A DNA stretch of 64,000 bases, taken from NCBI RefSeq assembly GCF_025128055.1, contig NZ_JAHLYS010000033.1, forward strand, positions 124,001-188,000, in the 5' to 3' direction. Position 1 is the stretch's first letter, and each line of letters starts with the position of its first letter. Origin of the DNA: Synechococcus sp. CS-1329. Its GTDB lineage: Bacteria; Cyanobacteriota; Cyanobacteriia; PCC-6307; Cyanobiaceae. The notes under the pieces were generated by a model. That model was not told where the DNA came from. It saw nothing but the letters and a program-made list of their open reading frames with translations, and ran no database searches. This document shows, one piece after another, positions 20,978-28,126 of the stretch. Made by a program: the position numbers and the translations under genes.

Positions 20978-22000
20978 TCAGCCCAGCTCCGAGGCGGTCT
21001 CCAGGGCCGCCAGCATGCTGTCGGCGCGGGCCAGGCCTGAGCCGGCGATGTCGAAGCCTGTGCCGTGATCCGGTGAGGTGCGCAGAAAGGGCAGCCCCAG
21101 GCTGGTGTTCACGGCCGCATCAAAGGCCAGCAGCTTGACGGGAATCAGCCCCTGATCGTGATAGAGCGCCAGGTAGCCATCGGCGCCCTGCCCCTCGCCC
21201 CGCCAGGCGGCCGCGGCCCCCAGCCAGCAGCTGTCTGGAGGCAAGGGTCCCGTCAAGGTCACGCTGGGGTGCCGCTGCTGCCAGCTGTTCAGCAGGGGGA
21301 TCAGCCAGTCCTGTTCCTCCAGGCCCAGCTGGCCGCCTTCGCCGGCATGGGGGTTCAGACCGGCCACCGTCAGCCTGGGTTGGGGCTCGAAGCGTTGGCA
21401 GAACGCCAGCAGCATCTCCAGCTGATGCTCCACCAGGGCTGGGGTGAGCGCCTGGGGCACCTGGGCCAGGGGGATGTGGGTGGTGGCCAGCAGGGTGTTC
21501 AGCCGCCAGTGCCCACCTGGTGAGCGGGCGGTGAACAGCATGGAGGCCCGCTCCCGTCCGCAGAGTTCCGCCAGCCGCTCGGTCTGGCCGGGATAGCGAT
21601 GGCCGGCGGCGTGCCAGGCATGCTTGGCGATCGGTGCGGTGGTCAGTGCCCGGGCCTGGCCGCTGAGCACCAGATCCACCGCCGCGCTCAGCCAGTCAAA
21701 ACTGGCGGCACCACTGGCGGCCGCCCCCTGGCCCGGGATGACCTCCCCCCGCAGGGGGAGGTCGAGAATGGGGTAGTCGCCGGGATCGGCCAGCGGCGTG
21801 GCGCTGCGCTTGCGCAGGTCGATGTAGGTCTGCTCCAGCCAGCGGCGACAGCCCACCAGATGCACAGGGATGGCTCCGCCCCGCGCCTGCAGGGCGGCCA
21901 GCGCCTTGAGGGTCACCTCGGCGCCGATGCCGGCTGGATCCCCGAGGGCCAGGGCGATCACCGCTTGATTAGCGTTGTTGTCGGTGGATTGGAGTGTCAT
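20978..22000 (-). CDS. pdxA: 4-hydroxythreonine-4-phosphate dehydrogenase PdxA
   Basis: NAD-dependent enzyme of de novo pyridoxal phosphate synthesis. The 340-residue protein has ALGDPAGIGAEVTLKAL (about 17-33), the metal-binding His residues in TAPIAKHAWHAAGHRYPGQTE and GLNPHAGEGG, and the C-terminal YHDQGLIPVKLLAFD and TSPDHGTGFDIAG motifs. ATG 22000 overlaps the ATG of the divergent small gene at 21999 within the palindrome TCATGA, so neither has upstream leader outside the other's coding sequence. Confidence 0.96.
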   Translation of the reverse strand: MTLQSTDNNANQAVIALALGDPAGIGAEVTLKALAALQARGGAIPVHLVGCRRWLEQTYIDLRKRSATPLADPGDYPILDLPLRGEVIPGQGAAASGAASFDWLSAAVDLVLSGQARALTTAPIAKHAWHAAGHRYPGQTERLAELCGRERASMLFTARSPGGHWRLNTLLATTHIPLAQVPQALTPALVEHQLEMLLAFCQRFEPQPRLTVAGLNPHAGEGGQLGLEEQDWLIPLLNSWQQRHPSVTLTGPLPPDSCWLGAAAAWRGEGQGADGYLALYHDQGLIPVKLLAFDAAVNTSLGLPFLRTSPDHGTGFDIAGSGLARADSMLAALETASELG

Positions 22001-22178
22001 GATCCGCTGGTTGCTTCTGGGGGGACTGGTGTTTGGCCTGACTCAGGGGCTGCAGAAGCAATGGGTGGTGATCGATTGGTGCCGCCTGAAGGCTGACCTG
22101 AGCATCCCCAGCCTCAGCATTCTTCAGCCCCTGGCGGCTCCGGTGTGCCCTGAGGAGGAGGAGCCCGCCTCCCGCTGA
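21999..22178 (+). CDS. Small membrane protein of unknown function
   Basis: A 59-residue protein: a hydrophobic N-terminal segment (about residues 2-17, IRWLLLGGLVFGLTQG), then a short region with QWVVIDWCRLKADLS, and a polar tail PEEEEPASR. ATG 21999 has GGAG 6-9 nt upstream, inside the pdxA start region, supporting translation. Its start overlaps that of pdxA, and its last 55 bases are antisense to the 3' end of the SDR gene. I do not recognise the family. The hydrophobic N-terminus could be a signal anchor. Confidence 0.55.
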   Translation: MIRWLLLGGLVFGLTQGLQKQWVVIDWCRLKADLSIPSLSILQPLAAPVCPEEEEPASR

Positions 22179-23086
22179 AGGGCCTGCTCCTCCTGCAGGG
22201 AGGCCCTGAATCCCTCCCGGTAGCTGGGATAGAGCAGCTTGTAGCCGAGCTCGATGCAGAGCCGCCGGTTGCTGGTGCGCCGGTTCTCGCTCCAGAAGCT
22301 GCGGGCCATGGGGCTGAGGCTGTCCTGGATCCGCCCGTAGGTCTCCACCTCCGGCAACGGGCAGTGCAGCAGATGGGCGGCGTAGCCCAGGGTTTCACTG
22401 GAGGGGCAGGGCCTGTCGTCCGCCACGTTCAACAGCGCCGGCCGCTGGCCGGCTGGCAGGGCCAGGTTGTGCAGCAGGGCACCAGTGATGTCATCGACGT
22501 GGATGCGGCTGAACACCTGGGCGGGTTTGTGGATCAGGCGGCTGCTGCCGGCGCGCAGGCCGTTGAACGGGCAGCGCCCTGGTCCGTAGATCGCCGGCAG
22601 GCGGAACACCTGCAGGGGCAGACCGCTGGCCTGCCATGCCTGCTCGCAGGCCAGGCGTGCGCGGCTGCGGGCCAGCCCTGGGTTGGGCGTATCGCTCTCC
22701 TCGACCCAGGCGCCGCCGCGATCGCCATAGACGCCGGAGGTGGAGAGGTAGCCCAGCCACTGCAGCGACAGGCCGGCCAGGCTGGCCCCCAGGCTCTCCA
22801 GCACCGGATCCCTGCCGTCACGGCCAGGGGGAACCGTGACCAGCACATGGGTCACGCCCTCCAGAGCGGCGGGCTCGATCCCCGGCCTGAGCGCACTGGC
22901 GAAGGGCAGCGAACGGATCCCTTCACCGAGCATGGGATCGCCGTCGGGGCGGTGGCTGATCAGCACCGGCATGCCGGTGGCGGCCACGGCCGCGGCGAAG
23001 CGCCGGCCGCTGTAGCCGCCCCCCAGCACCAGCATCCGGCCGGAGGCCCCCCTCCAGGGGCCGCGGTTGACAACGGCATTCACCAT
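22124..23086 (-). CDS. NAD-dependent epimerase/dehydratase (extended SDR, YeeZ-like)
   Basis: A 320-residue extended short-chain dehydrogenase-like protein. The Rossmann motif MLVLGGGYSGRRFA is at about residues 18-31, LGYLSTSGVYGDRGGAWVEE carries the SxxxY region, and RLPAIYGPGRCPF and SRIHVDDITGALL match the C-terminal substrate half. The usual YxxxK is replaced by ARSRARLACEQAW, so the classical active-site Tyr is not evident and catalysis is uncertain. ATG 23086 has AGGTG about 9 nt upstream; Met18 (23035) is an alternative. The substrate is unknown. Confidence 0.82.
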   Translation of the reverse strand: MVNAVVNRGPWRGASGRMLVLGGGYSGRRFAAAVAATGMPVLISHRPDGDPMLGEGIRSLPFASALRPGIEPAALEGVTHVLVTVPPGRDGRDPVLESLGASLAGLSLQWLGYLSTSGVYGDRGGAWVEESDTPNPGLARSRARLACEQAWQASGLPLQVFRLPAIYGPGRCPFNGLRAGSSRLIHKPAQVFSRIHVDDITGALLHNLALPAGQRPALLNVADDRPCPSSETLGYAAHLLHCPLPEVETYGRIQDSLSPMARSFWSENRRTSNRRLCIELGYKLLYPSYREGFRASLQEEQALQREAGSSSSGHTGAARG

Positions 23087-23118
23087 GAGTACACCTGTAT
23101 CACTGCTCAGCTGCGTCG

Positions 23119-23346
23119 ATGGCCGCCTCCAGCTTCTCTCCGCCCCGTCCCCTCCCCGCCTGGCGGGCAGGAGCCGGCTGGTTCCGCTCCCGCTCCTGGA
23201 GTCTTCCTCGCCCCCTCCGGGTCTTCTTTCCCTGGCTGGTGGTGGCCCTGGTGCTCACGGCCGCTCTGGTGGCGCCTGAGCAGCCCGAGCAGCTCGCGGC
23301 CCTCTGCGAGCGCCACAACGGACCCGCCGCCTGCCGCGTCTGGTGA
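23119..23346 (+). CDS. Small single-pass membrane protein with C-terminal CxRHN..ACRVW motif
   Basis: A 75-residue predicted protein: a basic, Pro-rich N-terminus, one hydrophobic segment (about residues 37-52, FPWLVVALVLTAALVA), then a short tail ending CERHNGPAACRVW. The two Cys and the RHN/RVW pattern look conserved rather than random, and I recall similar short tails in other picocyanobacterial hypotheticals, though I cannot verify that here. ATG 23119 has no strong Shine-Dalgarno. It lies between the SDR gene (divergent, 32 nt) and the HNH gene (convergent, 16 nt). Function unknown. Confidence 0.5.
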   Translation: MAASSFSPPRPLPAWRAGAGWFRSRSWSLPRPLRVFFPWLVVALVLTAALVAPEQPEQLAALCERHNGPAACRVW

Positions 23347-23362
23347 CGGGCGAGGGTTGGCT

Positions 23363-23779
23363 TCAGGCTGCCTGCAGGCTCATGGCGGCTCCCTGGGACA
23401 GGGGGGAAGGCTGGCTCGCCGCCGTCGGTTCAGGAGTGGCCCACTGCAGCAGGCGTACGGCCAGGCGCAGGTCACCATCCGTCCAGGCCCGGATCGCCAT
23501 CGCCCGGCGCGGGTCGTAGAAGCGCTGGCGCCGATACCAGTCGAAGGCGTCGGCATCGCTCTTGTGCCCGTTGCAGCCCAGGCAGGCGGGAACACAGTTT
23601 TCGGTGACGCTCAGGCCGCCGCGGCAGCGTGGTAGCACGTGATCAATCGACTCGGAGCGATTGCCGCAATAAATACAGCGATGTTGGGTTTGTTTGTGCA
23701 GGGATTGTCTCCAGCGTCTGACACGCAACTTGGGGCAGAGATCCTCAAGGAAAACCGCATCCCTGACCTGCATTCCCAT
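23363..23779 (-). CDS. HNH endonuclease-family protein
   Basis: A 138-residue protein with a zinc-bound HNH nuclease core: CIYCG (about residues 35-39), SIDHVLPRCRGG (catalytic His) and ENCVPACLGCNGHKSD (Asn and second CxxC plus His). The fold is a stand-alone HNH of the type common in cyanobacteria. A C-terminal region of about 55 residues (FDWYRRQRFYDPRRAMAIRAW onward) is not part of the core. By hand count 23641-23700 is about 47% G+C, well below its surroundings. It is divergent from the SNF2-family helicase with 109 nt between. Target and role unknown. Confidence 0.85.
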   Translation of the reverse strand: MGMQVRDAVFLEDLCPKLRVRRWRQSLHKQTQHRCIYCGNRSESIDHVLPRCRGGLSVTENCVPACLGCNGHKSDADAFDWYRRQRFYDPRRAMAIRAWTDGDLRLAVRLLQWATPEPTAASQPSPLSQGAAMSLQAA

Positions 23780-23888
23780 GCCTCGGTTGCGAACAGTTTG
23801 GCCTTGGTCGCTGATCTGTCAATGTGTCGACGACTTCATTTCTTCAACCTGATCGCCAGGGCTTGTTCGCCGCCCCGGCCTGACTAGA

Positions 23889-25529
23889 ATGCCAACCCAA
23901 GGCGCACCCCGGGTGTCCCTGCAAGCCAGGCAAGGGTCACCGTTGCGTTGCCTGATGCGGCTCGGGTCCTGCGGCCTGATCGAGGTGATCTCCCCATTCG
24001 ACCCGGTCACCCAGGCCCAGCTGCGACGGGTCAGGCCAGCGGGCCGCTGGCGAGCTCGGCGTCACTGCTGGGAATTTCCGCTCCAGGCCGCCGGTCAGCT
24101 GGAGGCGCTGCTGGGAGAACGCTTTGCCACCGAGCCTGATCTGGCCCAGTGGATGGCCTGGCTGAGGCAGCCCCTGCCGCCCCTGCCGCTCCACCGCGAG
24201 CTGGTGGCGGCCGCCCAGCTGGAGGCTCCCCTGCCGGATGGGCGGCGCCTGTTCAGCCACCAGCGCACGGCCGCCCGCTGGTTGCTCGCTCGTCGGGGGG
24301 CGGTGCTGGCCCATGCCATGGGGCTGGGCAAAACCCTCACAGCCCTGGTGGCGGCCCGGGCCCTCTCCCGCTGCGCCGACTGCCGCATCGCTGTGGTGGC
24401 CCCGGTGGGCCTGCATGGCTTCTGGCGGCAGGAGTCCCTGGCCCTGGAGCTGGCCGTGGAGCTGTTCAGCTGGGCGCGGCTGCCGGCGGAGCTGCCCCCT
24501 GCCGGCACGGTGCTGATCGTTGACGAGGCCCATTTCGCCCAGAACCTGGGGGCTGCCCGCACCCGTGCCCTGCTGCGCCTGGCCCGCCACCCGCGCCTGC
24601 GGGCGATCTGGCTCCTGAGCGGCACCCCGATGAAGAACGGTCGCCCGCTGCAGCTCTTCCCCCTGCTCGCCGCCATTGACCACCCCCTCGGCCGTGATCA
24701 GCTCAGCTTTGAGCAGACCTACTGCCAGGGCCACTGGCGCGAAAGCGGTGGGCGCCGCCACTGGCAGGCCAACGGCGCTGAACGGCTGGAGGAGCTGCAC
24801 CGCTTGATTCAGCCGCTGCTGTTGCACCGACGCAAGCAGGATTGCCTCGATCTTCCCCCCAAGCATCGCCGGATCTGCCCCGTGGCGCTCCGTGACAGCG
24901 AGGCCCAGGGCTTCGAGCATGAGCTGCAGCAGCGGGTGGAGCAGTACCGCCTGCGCGCGGCCCGCGGCGAGGTGCGCCGTGATGCGGAATCCCTGGCGAT
25001 GCTCACGGTCCTGAGGCAGATCGGTGCGGCCTACAAGCAACCGGCGGCCCAGGCCCTGGTCAGCGAACTGCTCGCCACTGGAGCCGCGGTGGTGGTGTTC
25101 ACGGCCTTCGTGGCTGCGGCCGAGCGTCTGGCTGCGAGCCTGGGCGGTGCCGTGCTCACGGGCCGGCTCAAGCCGCCGGAGCGGCAGCGCCAGGTGGAGC
25201 GCTTTCAGGCGGGCCGGGTGCCCCTGCTGGTGGCCACCTTCGCGGTGGCGGGCCTCGGTTTCACCTTGCACCGCGCCAGCCATGTGGTGCTGCTGGAGAG
25301 GCCCTGGACGCCGGGGGACACCGAGCAGGCGGAGGACCGCGCCCATCGCATCGGCATGGTGGGCCCCCTCACCACCCACTGGCTGCAGCTGGGGGTGATC
25401 GATCAGCTGGTGGATGGACTGATCGCCAGCAAGGCCGAGCGGATCGCCCTGGCCCTCGGAGGCCGCCAGGCGATCCTGCGCCGCCAGGCCCTGCCGGCGA
25501 TGGTGCGCCAGCTGCTGGAGGCCTGGTGA
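23889..25529 (+). CDS. SNF2-family helicase with HARP-like N-terminal region (SMARCAL1/ZRANB3-like)
   Basis: A 546-residue superfamily 2 DNA translocase. The helicase core has Walker A MGLGKT (about residue 143), VVAPVGL, DEAH (about 211), the LSGTPMKN motif III, FTAFVAAAERLA, VATFAVAGLGFTLHRA and the SNF2 motif VI QAEDRAHRIG (about 480). The N-terminal segment (about 24-80: LIEVISPFDPVTQAQLRRV, then WRARRHCWEFPL) resembles the HARP domain found in annealing helicases; this is my reading of the pattern. SMARCAL1-like enzymes rewind or regress DNA forks. The ATG at 23889 overlaps TAGAAT, a -10-like hexamer, so the start may be later (for example Met23). Confidence 0.85.
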   Translation: MPTQGAPRVSLQARQGSPLRCLMRLGSCGLIEVISPFDPVTQAQLRRVRPAGRWRARRHCWEFPLQAAGQLEALLGERFATEPDLAQWMAWLRQPLPPLPLHRELVAAAQLEAPLPDGRRLFSHQRTAARWLLARRGAVLAHAMGLGKTLTALVAARALSRCADCRIAVVAPVGLHGFWRQESLALELAVELFSWARLPAELPPAGTVLIVDEAHFAQNLGAARTRALLRLARHPRLRAIWLLSGTPMKNGRPLQLFPLLAAIDHPLGRDQLSFEQTYCQGHWRESGGRRHWQANGAERLEELHRLIQPLLLHRRKQDCLDLPPKHRRICPVALRDSEAQGFEHELQQRVEQYRLRAARGEVRRDAESLAMLTVLRQIGAAYKQPAAQALVSELLATGAAVVVFTAFVAAAERLAASLGGAVLTGRLKPPERQRQVERFQAGRVPLLVATFAVAGLGFTLHRASHVVLLERPWTPGDTEQAEDRAHRIGMVGPLTTHWLQLGVIDQLVDGLIASKAERIALALGGRQAILRRQALPAMVRQLLEAW

Positions 25530-25861
25530 GTCAGGGCGACGGGGATCAGCTCGGCGGCCCGCTCAATGTCCCGGCAGGCCAAGTCCTGCTCGCCCCTGAG
25601 GGTGTGGATCACGAAGCGGTCACTGAGGGGACGGGCCAGGCGCGGGAAGGTGCTCACCACCTGGTCGCAGCGCTTCAGGGCCCGGTCGAGCCGATCCACC
25701 TTGACCTCATCGAGGCATTCGTCCTGGCGCAGCCGTGGTTCTTCGCTCGTGGGCGGTGCTGCCGCTGCACAGCCGGCCAGGGTCACTGTCGTCAGCGCCA
25801 CGACGCACCAGAAGCCCCGCTGGAGCTGCGGGCGAGGTGGCTCAGAAGGAATAGCGGTCAT
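25403..25861 (-). CDS. Predicted lipoprotein with TPR-like region, 3' end antisense to the helicase gene
   Basis: A 152-residue predicted lipoprotein. From ATG 25861 the N-terminus ends in a classic lipobox TVTLAGC (Cys about residue 31), followed by a short Ser/Pro linker and a helical region with CLDEVKVDRLDRALKRCDQVV and RFVIHTLRGEQDLACRDIERA. This resembles a TPR-like repeat in cyanobacterial lipoproteins. The last 42 residues or so are encoded opposite the end of the SNF2 gene (127-nt overlap) and are Arg-rich and unlike the rest, so the ancestral C-terminus may have been lost by truncation or frameshift. A longer start at 25912 adds 17 residues. It overlaps the upstream DUF6554-like gene by about 20 nt. 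Function unknown. Confidence 0.6.
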   Translation of the reverse strand: MTAIPSEPPRPQLQRGFWCVVALTTVTLAGCAAAAPPTSEEPRLRQDECLDEVKVDRLDRALKRCDQVVSTFPRLARPLSDRFVIHTLRGEQDLACRDIERAAELIPVALTHQASSSWRTIAGRAWRRRIAWRPPRARAIRSALLAISPSTS

Positions 25862-26348
25862 TGCGTGTGGTGCCGCGGCTGCTGGGGATGGCAACAGGGC
25901 CCGTGCTGCCACTGGCGGGGATGTCAGTTGTCAGTGGGGCGGGTTTCTCACTGCCGAAGAGGGCTCCGAGAAAGCGGCCGCAGTCGGGGAAGGCATCAGG
26001 GGACTTCACCACGGCCTCGGTGATCATCACAGCGCCGTGTTCAGGCGAGGTTTTGAACAGGCTGGCACTCTGACGTTTGATCAGGGCGTAGGCGGCGGTC
26101 CAGCTCACCTCGTGGTTATTGCCGGCCTTGCGCATGAAGCAGTACACCTCAGCGCCCTTGCTGCCTGGATCGTTGGGGTCCGGCTGATTGACCTGGGCGA
26201 TGGGCATGGGTTGGCTCAGCAGGGGCAGCGGGCTGGCCAGCAGCAGGGCAGGCACCAGACCCCCCCCCAGGGCTAACCGCAGCCTGCGCCCACGCCTCTT
26301 GACGGACGCCGTGGCGGTGGGTGAAGGGAAGGGGAGACGGGTCAACAT
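25842..26348 (-). CDS. Secreted cyanobacterial protein, DUF6554-like
   Basis: A 168-residue protein with a basic N-terminus, a hydrophobic segment (about residues 23-40, ALGGGLVPALLLASPLPLL) and a likely signal cleavage near SQPMPIAQ. The mature part has VYCFMRKAGNNHEVSWTAAYALIKRQS, KTSPEHGAVMITEAVV and FPDCGRFLGALF, a pattern I associate from memory with the cyanobacterial family DUF6554 (function unknown). ATG 26348 (Met40 of the longest frame) is chosen because the upstream residues are not signal-like. It is the first gene of a two-gene run with the lipoprotein. Confidence 0.7.
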   Translation of the reverse strand: MLTRLPFPSPTATASVKRRGRRLRLALGGGLVPALLLASPLPLLSQPMPIAQVNQPDPNDPGSKGAEVYCFMRKAGNNHEVSWTAAYALIKRQSASLFKTSPEHGAVMITEAVVKSPDAFPDCGRFLGALFGSEKPAPLTTDIPASGSTGPVAIPSSRGTTRNDRYSF

Positions 26349-26427
26349 CGAGTCGATTCGTGGAGCCAGGCATCGGGCCCCAACGTATCGGTGGACTTCC
26401 AACTGTCGAGGGGGGCTCAGGAGACGC

Positions 26428-26949
26428 TCAACTTGAGGAATGACCAGCTGTGAATGACAACACAAGCCGGATCACCGTGGGCACCACCAGCAGCACCGTG
26501 ATCAGCCGCACCGCGTGCAGGGCCGCCACGGCGGCACCGACACCGAATTCAGCGCCCACCAGGCTCATGCCGCTGATGCCGCCGGGGGCGGCCCCCAGCA
26601 GAGTGATGATCGGATTCACCCCCAGCAGCCGGCTGCTCCAGAGGCCCACCACCAGGCCGGTGGCCACCAGGCTGACGGTGATCAGAATCGCCGGCCGCCA
26701 CAGCTGACGCAGTTCGTTCAGTGCTGTGCTGGTGAGGCCGGTGCCGATCACGGTGCCGATGGCGATCTCCAGGCCGGTGCGGGTCCCAGGGGGCCAGTGG
26801 GCCACCTCCCAGCGTCCGCTCATGCTCACCAGGCCCGCGCCCAGCAGGGCGCCCGCCAGGGGCGCGGCCGGAATTCCCGTCCGCAGGGCCAGCAGGCCTC
26901 CGCCCAGGCCGGCCAGAAGGTAGATCGCCAGAGTGGCCAGGCTGGACAT
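26428..26949 (-). CDS. AbrB-family (PF05145-type) membrane protein, half-length
   Basis: A 173-residue hydrophobic protein with about five predicted membrane helices (residues about 4-20, 28-42, 60-78, 88-105, 113-130, 140-160). The motifs LLGAAPGGISGMSLVGAEFG and ALHAVRLITVLLVVPT match the repeat of the AbrB/AbrB_dup membrane-protein family, whose usual members have two such repeats in about 350 residues; this has one. Despite the name, these are membrane proteins and not the AbrB transcription factor. It may work as a dimer. The substrate is unknown. Confidence 0.8.
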   Translation of the reverse strand: MSSLATLAIYLLAGLGGGLLALRTGIPAAPLAGALLGAGLVSMSGRWEVAHWPPGTRTGLEIAIGTVIGTGLTSTALNELRQLWRPAILITVSLVATGLVVGLWSSRLLGVNPIITLLGAAPGGISGMSLVGAEFGVGAAVAALHAVRLITVLLVVPTVIRLVLSFTAGHSSS

Positions 26950-27034
26950 GCCACAGGTGAGGCCAGGACGACACAGTCTGGGAGATCACTTGAGCCCTGC
27001 GCGGTTCTGTGTTGTGATCGGCCCTCTTGGTTCG

Positions 27035-27331
27035 ATGGCCATGGCCCCTGAATCGGTGTCGTTCCGCATCACCCGCACGGCAGAAGATCTGGCCCAGACG
27101 GTGGCGGCCCTCTCGCACCGGCTGGTGCATCTGGAGCAACGGATTGGCTTGCTCGAGATGGCGCAGGAGGACGAGCAGCAGCCGGAGCCCGATCAGCTCC
27201 GGGCCCTCGCCAATGTCGAGGTGCTGCTGCGGGACTGCCGCCAGCTGCTGGAAACGTCTGCTCCCCTGCCCGCTCCGGCGGCGAACGAGCCTGCCCCGCC
27301 GCAGGAATCGGACCTGGATCTGGCCGCCTAG
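27035..27331 (+). CDS. Small coiled-coil protein of unknown function
   Basis: A 98-residue acidic protein. Residues about 8-75 form heptad-like helices (ITRTAEDLAQTVAALSHRLVHLEQRIGLLE, then LRALANVEVLLRDCRQLLE), followed by a Pro/Ala-rich tail ending DLDLAA. ATG 27035 (or 27041, MAPESVSF) is preferred over an upstream frame extension. Such short coiled-coil proteins are common in picocyanobacteria; no function is known to me. Confidence 0.65.
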   Translation: MAMAPESVSFRITRTAEDLAQTVAALSHRLVHLEQRIGLLEMAQEDEQQPEPDQLRALANVEVLLRDCRQLLETSAPLPAPAANEPAPPQESDLDLAA

Positions 27332-27409
27332 CCCGTGGGCCCAGCCGTTGGCCGAAGGGAGTGAATCCCTACCACTCAACCTGGCGGTGACCTGCTGCTC
27401 AGTGGCAGA

Positions 27410-27649
27410 ATGAAAAGAAAAACAACCATGGCCCACACCTATCCGGCCTGCCCCCTGCCCCGCAGCGGCGGGTCGCTGACTCCTCAGCCGTCTGTGCATC
27501 GCCCTGGCTACATCGAAGGGGGGCACCAGCTCGAGAAGCTGGAATTTGCCCTGGCCATCGCCATCAGCCGTGGAGACAGTCACCGGGCCAGTGAGCTGAG
27601 GACTCAGATCGACGCCCTCGGGGAGTTGGGTGAAGAGCCAGGAACCTGA
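27410..27649 (+). CDS. Small cyanobacterial hypothetical protein
   Basis: A 79-residue protein. The N-terminal 40 residues are Pro/Lys/Ser-rich and probably unstructured. The C-terminal half is two amphipathic helices, LEKLEFALAIAISRGDSHRA and SELRTQIDALGELGEEPGT. ATG 27410 begins the frame; ATG 27428 is an in-frame alternative. The helix pair with the RGD turn and the conserved-looking LGEEPGT end suggest a real gene. The same helix-GD-helix style occurs in the next gene, which may be a distant relative. Function unknown. Confidence 0.6.
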   Translation: MKRKTTMAHTYPACPLPRSGGSLTPQPSVHRPGYIEGGHQLEKLEFALAIAISRGDSHRASELRTQIDALGELGEEPGT

Positions 27650-27743
27650 TCAGCGGCCATCGTCTCATCTGGTCTGGATTTCTCTCTTTCTGCAGCCAAC
27701 TTCTCGCTCAAGCGTTAAAGTGGTTGCAGATTGATTTGTTGTT

Positions 27744-27968
27744 GTGATTGCCGTTCAGATGCGATCTCCGATCGCCACGCCGCAGGGAACTGAGCAACGC
27801 AGCCAGTTCCTCCACGCTGCAGCCGAGCACGAAGCTCGTGCAGCAGCAGCAGCCCAGCGGGGTGATGTCGTTGAGGCGGCCCGGGCTGTATTGAAATCTC
27901 TGGATTGTGAGCGCCGTGCCAGCAGCCTCGGTCCCCAGATTCTTCAGTTGATCAAGCCCAGGGCCTGA
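27744..27968 (+). CDS. Small cyanobacterial hypothetical protein (CERRASxLGPQ motif)
   Basis: A 74-residue helical protein: QFLHAAAEHEARAAAAAQRGD, VVEAARAVLKSLDCERRAS, then LGPQILQLIKPRA. The CERRAS and LGPQ-LQLIKPR region looks conserved, and I recall similar sequences in other Synechococcus genomes. It starts with GTG 27744; ATG 27759 is the alternative. The 94-nt gap before it is AT-rich for this genome and includes TAAAGT, a plausible -10. It stops 26 nt before the tRNA-Gly gene on the other strand. Function unknown. Confidence 0.65.
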   Translation: MIAVQMRSPIATPQGTEQRSQFLHAAAEHEARAAAAAQRGDVVEAARAVLKSLDCERRASSLGPQILQLIKPRA

Positions 27969-27994
27969 GCCACCGAATTGATGTTGAGATCACA

Positions 27995-28066
27995 AGCGGG
28001 TGACCGGGCTCGAACCGGCGACGTTCAGCTTGGGAAGCTGACATTCTACCACTGAATTACACCCGC
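27995..28066 (-). tRNA. tRNA-Gly (anticodon CCC)
   Basis: A 72-nt cloverleaf on the minus strand: acceptor stem GCGGGTG/CACCCGC, D arm with AGTGGTAGA, anticodon stem TCAGC/GCTGA around the loop TTCCCAA, giving anticodon CCC (reads GGG), T arm GCCGG-TTCGAGC-CCGGT, and discriminator T. No CCA is encoded, as is common in cyanobacteria. The T stem contains one G-U pair. Confidence 0.95.
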
Positions 28067-28093
28067 ATTTGTTCACCCTAGCAAAGCGTGAAC

Positions 28094-28126
28094 ACGTCTG
28101 GAGCTGAACGCTTCAGCTCCAGACGT
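28094..28126. terminator. 15-bp perfect hairpin between the aminotransferase gene and tRNA-Gly
   Basis: ACGTCTGGAGCTGAA and its exact reverse complement TTCAGCTCCAGACGT are separated by CGC (28109-28111). It lies 12 nt after the stop of the minus-strand aminotransferase gene and 28 nt before the 5' end of the minus-strand tRNA-Gly. There is no T-tract on either strand, so it is not a textbook intrinsic terminator. Transcription end, mRNA 3'-end protection or a boundary element are all possible. Its position favours a terminator-like role for the aminotransferase mRNA. Confidence 0.5.
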
